DNA of 23,552 bases from Candidatus Bathyarchaeota archaeon (GTDB taxonomy: Archaea > Thermoproteota > Bathyarchaeia > Bathyarchaeales > Bathyarchaeaceae). Each line of letters begins with the position of its first letter. The first letter of the stretch is position 1. The notes below the pieces were generated by a model. That model saw nothing but the letters and a program-made list of their open reading frames with translations, was not told where the DNA came from and made no database searches. The position numbers and the translations under genes are program-made. This document shows positions 13,730 to 20,571 of this stretch, in pieces. The stretch covers positions 1,195,667 to 1,219,218 of the forward strand of contig CP070709.1 in assembly GCA_020350305.1 (NCBI GenBank), read 5' to 3'.

Positions 13730-15604
13730 TTACTTTATCAGGCCTACTTCCTTAAGCTTCGCTTCTACGTCTTCTAGGCCGAGTCTTCTCAGCGTTTCTG
13801 GTTTCGGTACTCCGTTCCCGTTCCAGCCAGCAGCCCTAAAGTATTCAAGCCTTGACTTCTCAAACATTTTTCTATCAAATGTTTTTCCTTTGTAGGGTCC
13901 TGAAGGCAGTGGCTCCCAGAACCTCGGTGGGTTGTCATCATCCACTTTGGGTTTCCACTTAACGTCCGGACCGCCTAAAAGCAGCATGACTCTTTGCAGA
14001 TGCAGTATTCTTAGGGCCTTTTCCTTATACCATTCCTTTTCCGTTAGTTTCCAACCTGTTATTGCCTCGAAAAAGTTGAGTTTTTCTATGTCTTCAATTC
14101 CGAATGCAGCGAAGACGCAGAGGACAGCTGAGTCAGCCATTATTGTGGATAGTTCTCCACTTCCTTGGTCAAGCGGGAAAGAAGCCGCCGATGTGTGGTC
14201 TCCGCCTTGAACTGAACACGCATAGGCAATGTTTTTCGCAACGAAGTCTTTCCCACTTCTAACCCCATGTGCTCCTATGGCTACGCCCTTCTCGTGAACA
14301 GCATACTTAAGCAGATCTACACCTTTCATTTCTCCAAGCTTCAAGGCTGCCCGATAGACTCCCTCGGCTAGGATGTCACCGATTCCCTGCCTAAAGGCTA
14401 CTTTCTCAGCTAAGGCTGTGAAGGCTTCGACATTCGCCCATTCAGGTTCTATTCCATCTAGATCTTCTTTTGTCAGTATTCCTTTCTCGTAGAGTTCTGC
14501 TGTGAATCCTAGGACTGCTCCACCTTGAATTCCGCATAAGCCAAGCTCGTTACTAACATAAGATAGATAGATGTTCTCTTCAGGAGTGAATATTCCAAGG
14601 TTTGTTCCCAAATAGGCTTCAAGTTCGTAGTCTGGATTATCGCATATTGCTCCCTTAAACCTTCCAGTTTTCAGCACTGCAAGCTTTAGGCACGTCGTCG
14701 GACAGCCAAAGTCTCCCCAGTATTTCTTAACCCAGTATTTGTCAAATTCTTCTTTCTTGTAACTTTCCTCGTCATGCCATTCCTTCTGCCAGTTTCTGAT
14801 AGGTTCAGAACTTGTTTCAGCTCCAAAGAAGTAGCCTCCTCCTCCAGTTCCCCAACGTCTAAACCTTTCCATTTCAAAATTCAATTCAGAAAATCCTTGG
14901 GCTAAACTCAGCGTTTTCTCCTTATCATATACGTCCGGTACTGGACCAAACCCCTTTGCGACTATTGCTTTCAGGTTTTTAGCTCCCATTACTCCACCGT
15001 ATCCGCCGTAACCCGCCCCGTGTGCATACTTAGCGACGACAGCTGCAACCCTAGTTTTATTTTCTCCGGCTGGCCCAATATAGAGAATTGAGGGTTCCTT
15101 TACTTCTCCATAGTTTGGCCGAGCATCTTTAATTTCCTCGACTGATTTTCTGACTAGAAAACGTAGGGTTTCCCTTGCTTTTTTACCCCAGATAGGTGAA
15201 GCGTCTTTAATTTCGACTTGGTTGTCACATATGAACATGTAGCATGGCTTTTCTGCTTTTCCAGTTATTATCAAACCGTCATAACCTGCGCATTTCAAGT
15301 CCACTCCAAACTCACCTGCAACTGTTGAGCCTATTACACCATTGCTTTGAGGCGACTTTCCAGAAACACAAACCTTTGTTCCTGGGAAATATCCCGTGAA
15401 CGGGCCTGTAAGTACGAGTAGAATGTTTTCTGGGCCGAGTGGATCTATTGTTTCCCATTTTCTGCCAAGTCTATCCCATAGTACCTTTGTGGCTAAGCCT
15501 CTTCCGCCGATATAATCTCTTAGAACTTCGTCTGGAAACTTCGTTTCTTTGATGTTTCTGTTGGAAAGGTCTATTTCCAATAATTTTCCGGCGTAGCCTC
15601 TCAT
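13730..15604 (-). CDS. Tungsten-dependent aldehyde:ferredoxin oxidoreductase family protein
   Basis: The 624-residue protein has the AOR architecture. Domain 1 begins MRGYAGKLLEIDLSNRNIKE, with YIGGRGLATKVLWD, GTKVCVSGKSPQSNGVIGST and GYDGLIITGKA, which bind tungstopterin. Domains 2-3 carry GAGYGGYGGVMGAKNLKAIV and the Fe-S region DFGCPTTCLKL (Cys301, Cys305), then ICDNPDYELEAYLG (Cys321), LGLCGIQGG and VQGGDHT. In the Pyrococcus enzyme the cluster ligands are C-x2-C-x3-C plus a distant Cys. Here the first is Asp298 and the distant one aligns with Asp469, so the ligand set differs. Family members oxidise aldehydes to acids with ferredoxin as acceptor; BamB and YdhV are relatives with other roles. 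Substrate unknown. The ATG overlaps the stop of the 4Fe-4S gene by one base (TGATG), so the pair is translationally coupled. Confidence 0.93.
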   Translation of the reverse strand: MRGYAGKLLEIDLSNRNIKETKFPDEVLRDYIGGRGLATKVLWDRLGRKWETIDPLGPENILLVLTGPFTGYFPGTKVCVSGKSPQSNGVIGSTVAGEFGVDLKCAGYDGLIITGKAEKPCYMFICDNQVEIKDASPIWGKKARETLRFLVRKSVEEIKDARPNYGEVKEPSILYIGPAGENKTRVAAVVAKYAHGAGYGGYGGVMGAKNLKAIVAKGFGPVPDVYDKEKTLSLAQGFSELNFEMERFRRWGTGGGGYFFGAETSSEPIRNWQKEWHDEESYKKEEFDKYWVKKYWGDFGCPTTCLKLAVLKTGRFKGAICDNPDYELEAYLGTNLGIFTPEENIYLSYVSNELGLCGIQGGAVLGFTAELYEKGILTKEDLDGIEPEWANVEAFTALAEKVAFRQGIGDILAEGVYRAALKLGEMKGVDLLKYAVHEKGVAIGAHGVRSGKDFVAKNIAYACSVQGGDHTSAASFPLDQGSGELSTIMADSAVLCVFAAFGIEDIEKLNFFEAITGWKLTEKEWYKEKALRILHLQRVMLLLGGPDVKWKPKVDDDNPPRFWEPLPSGPYKGKTFDRKMFEKSRLEYFRAAGWNGNGVPKPETLRRLGLEDVEAKLKEVGLIK

Positions 15605-16137
15605 CAGTCTATAACCTCTTTTGCAGTTTCTTCTCCAAGAATTTGCTTGGCAACTTCATGTGTGAGTTCTTTGGGTGTTTTGACTAAGGTTTTATAGAAG
15701 ACTTTTTTTTCTCTTGGAATAGGCATTAAAGTGTTCCATCGGCCTTCTTCGCATGCTTTGACGCATTTTGGCTTTCCATCACATAAGTCACAGATAACAA
15801 TGTAGTTTCCTTCTGGATGAAGGTGTGGAACATTTCCCGGGCAAGCCTCTATGCATAGACCGCATGCGGTGCATTTTGAAGCTTCTATTTTTACAGCCCT
15901 AGTTTGACTGTTTACGGATAGGGCCTCTGTTGGGCATGCTTCAACACATGGGTAATCATCGCATTGAAAGCATAAATGGGGAATCTCAACTCCTGGGACA
16001 AGCATGAAGACCCTTATTCTTGAAGCTTCAGGCCAAATTTTCCCTTCTTGATAAAGCGAACAGGCAATTTCGCATCTTCTGCATCCGCTACAATTCTCAT
16101 AGTTTCGCTTAATCCAAACTTGGTCGTTTCGGCTCAT
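15604..16137 (-). CDS. Four-cluster [4Fe-4S] ferredoxin-like electron-transfer subunit (HybA/YdhY/BamC-like)
   Basis: The 177-residue protein has sixteen cysteines in four groups: 16/19/22/26, 56/59/64/68, 89/92/95/99 and 116/119/125/129, enough for four [4Fe-4S] clusters. Motifs include CSGCRRCEIACS, CFQCDDYPCVEACPTEAL and CTACGLCIEACP. Proteins of this type sit beside AOR-family enzymes (YdhY with YdhV, BamC with BamB) and carry electrons to or from the tungsten subunit. No signal peptide is present, so it is cytoplasmic. The ATG at 16137 is accepted because the first Cys group needs it; only a weak GTGAT lies upstream. The stop overlaps the AOR start by one base. Confidence 0.93.
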   Translation of the reverse strand: MSRNDQVWIKRNYENCSGCRRCEIACSLYQEGKIWPEASRIRVFMLVPGVEIPHLCFQCDDYPCVEACPTEALSVNSQTRAVKIEASKCTACGLCIEACPGNVPHLHPEGNYIVICDLCDGKPKCVKACEEGRWNTLMPIPREKKVFYKTLVKTPKELTHEVAKQILGEETAKEVID

Positions 16138-16177
16138 ACTGTATCACTTACTGCATAACAGAAAAGTTTGGCCGGGT

Positions 16178-16314
16178 TTAGCTGGTCTCCTCCAATTTTG
16201 AAATAGTTTCCTCAACGCCTTTGCTTTCGTCGTCTAACCATTCTTTGTACGCCTTAAGTTTTTCGATTTTTCCTCTGGCTTAAGAAACCTTTTTTCATGA
16301 TATTTACCATACAT
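16178..16314 (-). pseudogene. Frameshifted small coiled-coil gene (DUF5320-like) upstream of the AOR operon
   Basis: From the ATG at 16314 the minus strand reads MYGKYHEKRFLKPEEK and then loses frame at a run of five A. Adding one A there lets it continue IEKLKAYKEWLDDESKGVEE, then TISKLEETS and TAA at 16178-16180. The joined product of about 45 residues has the short His/aromatic head and EEYKEWLEEE-type coiled coil of archaeal DUF5320-like proteins. As written, the ATG frame stops after 26 residues. The cause is a real one-base deletion, an assembly error in the A run, or programmed frameshifting. It lies 40 bases before the 4Fe-4S gene on the same strand, so it may be the first gene of that operon. 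Confidence 0.6.
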
Positions 16315-16454
16315 GGTCTTTCATATCCAAGAAGTACGCATACATTGCTTTTCAATCAAGTCAAGATAACATAACCTTCTGAACAGTTTCGCGAAGAAGT
16401 TCAATATGGAGTAGAAGCTCCTACGTGTGCGCTTTGGTTTCCTGGCGAATTAAC

Positions 16455-16470
16455 ATTGCATGCATGCAAT
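16455..16470. repeat. 16-bp perfect palindrome ATTGCATGCATGCAAT
   Basis: A self-complementary 16-mer in the gap between the divergent AOR operon and the 214-residue secreted-protein gene. Its centre is the alternating tract TGCATGCATGCA (16457-16468). Another imperfect symmetrical element, AGTGTG-AG-CACACT, lies just downstream at about 16489-16502. Both could be operators for the flanking promoters; that is inference. Confidence 0.55.
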
Positions 16471-16574
16471 ATGCTCGGCGGTACAATGAGTGTGAGCACA
16501 CTTGAGGTTTGCTCTAGGGATTAGATTCATAATTCTAATAAGGAAAAAACGAGAAACTCAATGCGGGTGATAGA

Positions 16575-17219
16575 ATGAAAAGAAACATAATAGGTTTAGG
16601 AATTGTTCTATTTCTAACAACGTTTGTTATAGCCAGCATTCAGTTGGTTTCGACGAAGCCAAAATTGATATGGGACCCAACATTTTTTCCAGAAGGCTAT
16701 GAGCACGGAATAGCTTTAGATCTGGGAGACGGCAAGGGTGCGTACTGGCACTTCGAAGGTGCTGGGCCATTAGGTGAGGGAAGTTTACCGGGAGCGATAG
16801 ATATTCCCGGGCACATCTGGAAACAAGTAGGAACCTTCCATGTGATAGGATACCACTACAATAAAGGGGGCTATTTCGATCAATCTCAATTTTGGGCTCT
16901 CGGTTCTGACAATCCTGGGTACGGAGAATTGCTTTTCGTTGTTGACGCGATAATAGCGCCTTGGAACGAAACAATTGCAAACAAAATGGCCAAAAAAGGG
17001 TATGTGCACTATCACGTGCTGGTTGAATCAGAGCCCACACGCCCAGAACATCCTGAACTCGTTGCTTGGCTAAAACATACGGCTGTCAGAGATTTCTACT
17101 TCAATGGAGGACAGAGTGTGCATATGCGTCCTGACCACATTAACCATACAGTGTACAAGAATCAGGCGGATTACTTGTTCCTGCCGAACTACTTTGAGCC
17201 CTACTCCCCCCTCTTCTAA
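16575..17219 (+). CDS. Secreted or membrane-anchored protein of unknown function
   Basis: The 214-residue protein has an N-terminal hydrophobic segment after MKRN (about 5-24), either a signal peptide or an anchor. The rest is a soluble domain rich in His, Tyr, Trp and Gly: GAYWHFEGAGPLG, IPGHIWKQVGTFHVIGYHYN, GYVHYHVLVESE, HPELVAWLKHTAVRDFYFNG and HMRPDHINHTVY. The many histidines could bind a metal, but no known active-site motif is recognised. The ATG is supported by GGGTGAT five bases upstream and a TATA-like TCTAATAAG farther up. It is divergent from the AOR operon with about 260 bases between them. I cannot name a family. Confidence 0.72.
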   Translation: MKRNIIGLGIVLFLTTFVIASIQLVSTKPKLIWDPTFFPEGYEHGIALDLGDGKGAYWHFEGAGPLGEGSLPGAIDIPGHIWKQVGTFHVIGYHYNKGGYFDQSQFWALGSDNPGYGELLFVVDAIIAPWNETIANKMAKKGYVHYHVLVESEPTRPEHPELVAWLKHTAVRDFYFNGGQSVHMRPDHINHTVYKNQADYLFLPNYFEPYSPLF

Positions 17220-17281
17220 ACCAAGCATACATGCAGGAGAAAACAAGTCGACTTCCTGCTCCCACCTTCACACTGACCCCG

Positions 17282-17338
17282 TATGATTTCATGTGCTCAT
17301 GGGCTATTTATTACCCTCTAAGGAATGACCTGAGGTAG
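17282..17338 (+). repeat. Dispersed intergenic repeat, copy 2
   Basis: TATGATTTCATGTGC (17282-17296), a 17-base spacer, then CCCTCTAAGGA (17314-17324) and a tail CCTGAGGTAGT. The blocks are identical to those of copy 1 (11276-11325). The alternating tract ATGCACACGCATA follows at 17354-17366. It lies within the 324-base gene-free gap between the secreted-protein gene and the zinc-ribbon gene. Confidence 0.6.
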
Positions 17339-17385
17339 TGGGACCATGGACAAATGCACACGCATAAGAAAGTAGTAATATTCGA

Positions 17386-17451
17386 GCTCTGGTAGTATAG
17401 TCCGGTTAAAACTGCTTATGATGGAGGTATCCCCCGCAAACCCCCTTTTTT
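17386..17451 (+). other. tRNA 5'-half-like fragment followed by a T run
   Basis: GCTCTGG followed by TAGTATAGTCCGGTTA (17393-17408) has the look of a tRNA acceptor 5' strand plus D arm (box A), similar to archaeal tRNA-Glu or tRNA-Asp. Beyond it no anticodon arm or T arm with a matching CCAGAGC is seen before a C5T6 run (17441-17451). It is read as a truncated tRNA copy. A split-tRNA 5' half is the more exotic reading and needs a partner elsewhere. Confidence 0.3.
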
Positions 17452-17543
17452 CTAGTTGAAACTGAATCGTGCAGTGTGCATGCATTTGGCTTTGAAACCT
17501 AAATCTCTAGTACAACTCGATACTATCAACTAGGTGATGGAAA

Positions 17544-17786
17544 ATGGGGAAAACATATCAATGCCCATATTGTGGTGGAACAGAAATGGTATGGGATAGA
17601 GGACTTGGAAAAACTGCGTGTCCGAAGGATAGAACTCTAGTGGATAGCTACAAAATAGCAAGCCTAGAGAGTATGCATCCAACGATAAAAAAGAAAACTG
17701 CAGAATCCAGGAAAACAACTCAGAAGAAGACTGAGAAAGGGAAAACCACAACTAAGAAAACAAAAAGAAAGAAGAAATCGAGTTAG
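17544..17786 (+). CDS. Zinc-ribbon protein with a lysine-rich tail
   Basis: The 80-residue protein has an N-terminal ribbon, TYQCPYCGGTEMVWDRGLGK then TACPKDRTLV, resembling the TFIIB/TFB zinc ribbon. Cys7, Cys10 and Cys26 are present, but the expected fourth Cys is Asp29. Residues 49-80 are very basic (14 Lys, 2 Arg, many Thr/Ser), like a histone H1 or nucleic-acid-binding tail. It may bind DNA or RNA, perhaps touching the transcription machinery; this is inference. The ATG has GGTGATGG four bases upstream. It is followed 73 bases later by the tail-anchored protein gene, with a TATA-like AATAAATTAATA (about 17799-17810) between them. Confidence 0.78.
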   Translation: MGKTYQCPYCGGTEMVWDRGLGKTACPKDRTLVDSYKIASLESMHPTIKKKTAESRKTTQKKTEKGKTTTKKTKRKKKSS

Positions 17787-17859
17787 TGCATACACGCAGA
17801 ATAAATTAATATCCCCTTTTGTTGTATTTTATGTTCCGGGGCAGAGGAGTGAGTAAGAG

Positions 17860-18396
17860 GTGCCAAAAAAAGATAGTGACGTGCAAAAGGATGAACGTTC
17901 GAGAAAGAAAAAGGAGGAGGCGCTTGAGGAAAAGACCATGAAAAAATTGGGGAAATTGAGCGAAAAAACCATGAAAAAACTGGCAAAATTGGATGAGCTT
18001 CCTCATTTGTACAAAGACTATGTCAATATAGCTGTCCCGCAATCACTCGCTAAGAAATCTGCGAAACATGAGAGAAGTAAAGGGGAAGATCTTCTGCGCA
18101 ACTTTGAAGAGAATGTCTTTGATTGGGATGATGAAGCCACGAAGAAGCCAGCCTTTGCCGCCTTCAAGAATGTGTTTGAGAGTTTTGACAAGCTACGGAG
18201 AACGTTTGACGCTGGACAGAAAGAAATCGTTGGTGAAACTGACTTTGGGAAGAATATGGCAACAATGATCGCGCTGATGCGACAGCAGATTGAAGCTTCG
18301 GAGCGAGCAGCAAGGTCACAGAGTAAACGGTTTTATATTTCCCTGACGATTGCTGCCATATCAGTGATAGCTGCGGTCATTAGAATCCTGCTCTGA
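17860..18396 (+). CDS. Tail-anchored, highly charged membrane protein, unknown function
   Basis: The 178-residue protein begins with a Lys/Glu-rich, probably helical stretch (about 1-50) containing the near-repeats EEKTMKKLGKLS and SEKTMKKLAKLD. A mixed helical middle follows (FKNVFESFDKLRRTF). It ends in a single membrane helix at about 158-178 (FYISLTIAAISVIAAVIRIL) with no residues after it. This is the layout of a C-tail-anchored protein with a cytoplasmic coiled coil. Start: GTG at 17860 with GGAGTGAG about 8 bases upstream. The family is not recognised. Confidence 0.7.
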   Translation: MPKKDSDVQKDERSRKKKEEALEEKTMKKLGKLSEKTMKKLAKLDELPHLYKDYVNIAVPQSLAKKSAKHERSKGEDLLRNFEENVFDWDDEATKKPAFAAFKNVFESFDKLRRTFDAGQKEIVGETDFGKNMATMIALMRQQIEASERAARSQSKRFYISLTIAAISVIAAVIRILL

Positions 18397-18544
18397 TGTT
18401 TGCTGCTGAGAACATAGCTAATGCACACGCTCTTGTCTTCTATTATCTCTAAGATTTTTCGCGCGCAAACTGCAGGCTCTTCTTTCCAAACCATGCTATC
18501 GTTACCGAAAATATATTAACTAAATGCTTGAATAGCGACTCTAA

Positions 18545-18745
18545 GTGTTAGAAATGAAATGCATGTTCAATCCAGAGATAGAGTGCACTGTTTACAATGT
18601 CCTGAAAGAAGTAGTAGAGCGTCCTGACCCATACCAGATTCTCCAGCATGCATGTCCCCTGTGTCCAGATCGACCCTTACCAGAAAGGCCCTTTCCAGAT
18701 CGACCTCTTCCAGAACGTCCAAGAAGACGCCTGCGGAAAAAATAG
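18545..18745 (+). CDS. Small four-cysteine protein with a Pro/Arg repeat tail
   Basis: The 66-residue protein has Cys6, Cys14, Cys37 and Cys40 (MKCMFNPEIEC, then HACPLCPD), a likely zinc site of a type seen in small archaeal proteins. The tail DRPLPERPFP, DRPLPERPRRR and KK is two copies of a ten-residue unit, from a 30-nt tandem duplication, ending in a basic patch. Start: GTG 18545 or ATG 18554. ATATATTA at about 18511-18518 gives an RNA start near 18541-18545, supporting a leaderless GTG. The tail could be a disordered binding segment. Family uncertain. Confidence 0.6.
   Translation: MLEMKCMFNPEIECTVYNVLKEVVERPDPYQILQHACPLCPDRPLPERPFPDRPLPERPRRRLRKK
18668..18727 (+). repeat. 30-nt tandem duplication inside the 66-aa gene
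   Basis: GATCGACCCTTACCAGAAAG and its extension (18668-18697) is repeated as 18698-18727 with several substitutions. It encodes DRPLPERPFP then DRPLPERPRR. Synonymous differences (CCC/CCT, TTA/CTT) show that the protein repeat is kept while the DNA drifts. Confidence 0.6.
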
Positions 18746-18782
18746 AATCCTTTCTCGTGCGCACACAAGTGAAAATGAAAAA

Positions 18783-18944
18783 TCAGTCGGTTGATCCACG
18801 CGCTTGCTCAATCATTTGTTTTGCTAGGCAATCTGGACATATAGGAAGTGGCACTACGTGCCATGATCCGTCCTCAAATTTCATTTTCATCACATCTTTG
18901 TTTGTTAAGTTGGCACCGCATTTTGCACATTTTCTTCTCTGCAT
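18783..18944 (-). CDS. 53-residue zinc-ribbon protein
   Basis: The protein begins MQRRKCAKCGANLTNKDVMK and ends LPICPDCLAKQMIEQARG. Cys6/9 and Cys36/39 form two knuckles of one zinc ribbon around a short beta section (MKFEDGSWHVV). A longer reading from 19010 adds 22 unlikely hydrophobic residues. The ATG at 18944 is chosen because GGAG lies 10 bases upstream and a TATA-like TTTTAACATAT precedes it at the right distance. It converges on the four-cysteine gene, with 37 bases between stops. The role is unknown. Confidence 0.72.
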   Translation of the reverse strand: MQRRKCAKCGANLTNKDVMKMKFEDGSWHVVPLPICPDCLAKQMIEQARGSTD

Positions 18945-19014
18945 TAGAGGTTTACTCCTTCTCGCGAATGAGGATATGTTAAAAGAGAAGAGGTAAAAAC
19001 TTTGCTGCACGAAA

Positions 19015-19029
19015 GCACATGCGTGTACG
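19015..19029. repeat. 15-base alternating purine-pyrimidine tract
   Basis: GCACATGCGTGTACG is the longest strictly alternating tract noticed in the window, lying upstream of the zinc-ribbon gene and about 180 bases before the DUF998 gene. CG/CA/TG steps of this kind favour Z-DNA under negative supercoiling. It is one of about ten such intergenic tracts. Confidence 0.5.
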
Positions 19030-19208
19030 AGAAATAACTTGATTTTTCGCTCCTTTGTTCACGCTCTAACTGACTGCACACACAACAGTGATTTGCGACG
19101 TTTCTATAAGATCTTACTAACTAGGATTTCTCGCGTCGTTTTTCGTTTTGAAGTGATAAAATTGTCACCACGCAAGTTTTAAGTGTTCTAAGCCTACATC
19201 GAATTACT

Positions 19209-19787
19209 ATGTATAATGATAGTAAGATTGCAGGCTTATTGCTAACAATCGGTAGCGTCTTGTGCGTTTTTGGCATAATCGCTGCAGAAGCGCTTTACCC
19301 CAACTATAGTACCTCTGAGAACTACATAAGTGACTTGGGTGTCGGGCCGTCTGCTCTCATATTCAACTCGTCAGTATTCTTGCTTGGCGTGTTGGCCGTT
19401 TCTGGCGTCTACTTCATTCAAAAGGCATTCAGTTTCAGACTTTTCTCCATACTGGCGGCGATAGCAGGAATTGGTGCAATGGGGGTTGGGCTGTTTCCAG
19501 AGGATGCAGGACTGATTCATGCTGTCTTTTCTTTGATAGCTTTTCTGTTCGCTGGGATATCTGCTATAGCGTCTTACAGACTAGAGAAACCACCGATCTC
19601 TTACGTTTCTATCATGTTGGGGGCCATGTCACTGGTGGCGCTTGTTCTATTCGCTTCTGATATCCATCTGGGTTTGGGGAAGGGAGGAATGGAACGTATG
19701 ATTGCCTATCCTGCTTTGCTCTGGATGGTATGTTTCGGCGGTCACCTGATGAGCGACAACAGAAATGCAAGAGCATCAGAGAAATAG
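19209..19787 (+). CDS. DUF998 family integral membrane protein
   Basis: The 192-residue protein has about six hydrophobic helices. The signature of DUF998 is present: YPNYSTSENYISDLGVGPSA, then LIFNSSVFLLGVLAVSGVYF, and later GLFPEDAGLIHAVFSLIAFL. Family members are multi-pass membrane proteins of unproven function, widespread in archaea and actinobacteria. TTTTAAGT at about 19174-19181 lies 28-30 bases before the ATG, so it is probably leaderless. It stands alone; no operon partner follows. Confidence 0.88.
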   Translation: MYNDSKIAGLLLTIGSVLCVFGIIAAEALYPNYSTSENYISDLGVGPSALIFNSSVFLLGVLAVSGVYFIQKAFSFRLFSILAAIAGIGAMGVGLFPEDAGLIHAVFSLIAFLFAGISAIASYRLEKPPISYVSIMLGAMSLVALVLFASDIHLGLGKGGMERMIAYPALLWMVCFGGHLMSDNRNARASEK

Positions 19788-19827
19788 CCTTGGTTTATGC
19801 ATGGGAATCGTTTTCATCGTTCGAGGA

Positions 19828-19840
19828 GCGTGCGCACGCA
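19828..19840. repeat. Palindromic alternating tract GCGTGCGCACGCA
   Basis: The first 12 bases (GCGTGCGCACGC, 19828-19839) are self-complementary and the 13-base stretch alternates strictly. It precedes repeat copy 3 by about 40 bases, and a second short tract CATGCGCGC lies at 19867-19875. No gene is present between 19788 and 19965. Confidence 0.5.
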
Positions 19841-19878
19841 GGTTGATTTCCTGCTTTCCATATTGTCATGCGCGCCCG

Positions 19879-19935
19879 TATGCTTCCATGCGGCTTTGAG
19901 TATTTAACAGCCTCTAGGGAGAAAGTCGAGGCGGC
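19879..19935 (+). repeat. Dispersed intergenic repeat, copy 3 (diverged)
   Basis: TATGCTTCCATGCGG (19879-19893) matches the first block of copies 1 and 2 at 11 of 15 positions. After 17 bases containing TATTTA, AGCCTCTAGGGA (19909-19920) matches the second block at 10 of 12. Upstream, TTTCCTGCT also matches the flank of copy 2 (TTCCTGCT, 17253-17260). The order and spacing are the same as in the other copies. Confidence 0.45.
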
Positions 19936-19965
19936 TGCGTGAGCACCAAGTTCTTGTCTTGGTCT

Positions 19966-20571
19966 TCATAGTCGTGGCATTAACATCGGCACGTTTTTCT
20001 TATAGTCTTCATATTCGTTGCCAAATTCCTTGATTAATTCCTCTTCTTCCTTTTTTGAGATTAGATAAATGAGTGCCAACAGAATCGGAGTGAAAAGCAT
20101 AGAATACGAAACAGAAAACAAGGTTGACATTCCAATGTGCGCTAAAATCCATCCAAAATATTGAGGATGTCTCACAATCGAATAGGCTCCTGCAGTTTCC
20201 AATTTTCTTGGTGCACCATGAGTTTTAGCTACATCTAATCCAATTGCTCTCACAGCCCAGATGGCAATCCAAGCTCCTGGTAGTATCAGGGGCAAAGAGA
20301 CCGCCAAATTAAGAAGGGGGATCGAAATGTCACCAACTGGAAATGTCAACTTCGAGAACATGAGAATGATGAACTTGGGCTGGGGTGAAATCCACAACCC
20401 TATCAAAAATACGAACTCCATTGTCCCTGAAACTGTACCTAAGATTTCGCCGATTCTGGTACCTTTTTTCTTGCCATATTTCTTCTGAAGTTTGACATGT
20501 TCAACTGATTTGAAATGAAGGATTATTGCCATGAACATGCATGCTGCCGAGACGAAAAACCAAATGTACAT
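19966..20571 (-). CDS. Isoprenylcysteine carboxyl methyltransferase (ICMT/PEMT)-like membrane protein
   Basis: The protein of about 201 residues has four or five membrane helices. GAYSIVRHPQYFGWILAHIG and FGNEYEDYKKNVPMLMP form the S-adenosylmethionine-binding C-terminal half of the ICMT/phospholipid methyltransferase family. The target (lipid, small molecule or protein thiol) cannot be told. The frame is open to 20679, but the start at ATG 20571 (MYIWFFVSAACMFMAIILHF) is chosen because GTGAT lies four bases upstream. A TATA-like GTTTAAATAT (20618-20627, minus) sets the RNA start near 20595. The extra upstream residues would be charged and precede the first helix. Confidence 0.85.
   Translation of the reverse strand: MYIWFFVSAACMFMAIILHFKSVEHVKLQKKYGKKKGTRIGEILGTVSGTMEFVFLIGLWISPQPKFIILMFSKLTFPVGDISIPLLNLAVSLPLILPGAWIAIWAVRAIGLDVAKTHGAPRKLETAGAYSIVRHPQYFGWILAHIGMSTLFSVSYSMLFTPILLALIYLISKKEEEELIKEFGNEYEDYKKNVPMLMPRL

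Noticed and set aside
16627..17040. Minus-strand frame of 137 residues
   Set aside because: It is antisense to the 214-residue secreted-protein gene, which has a signal peptide and ribosome site. The composition looks random.
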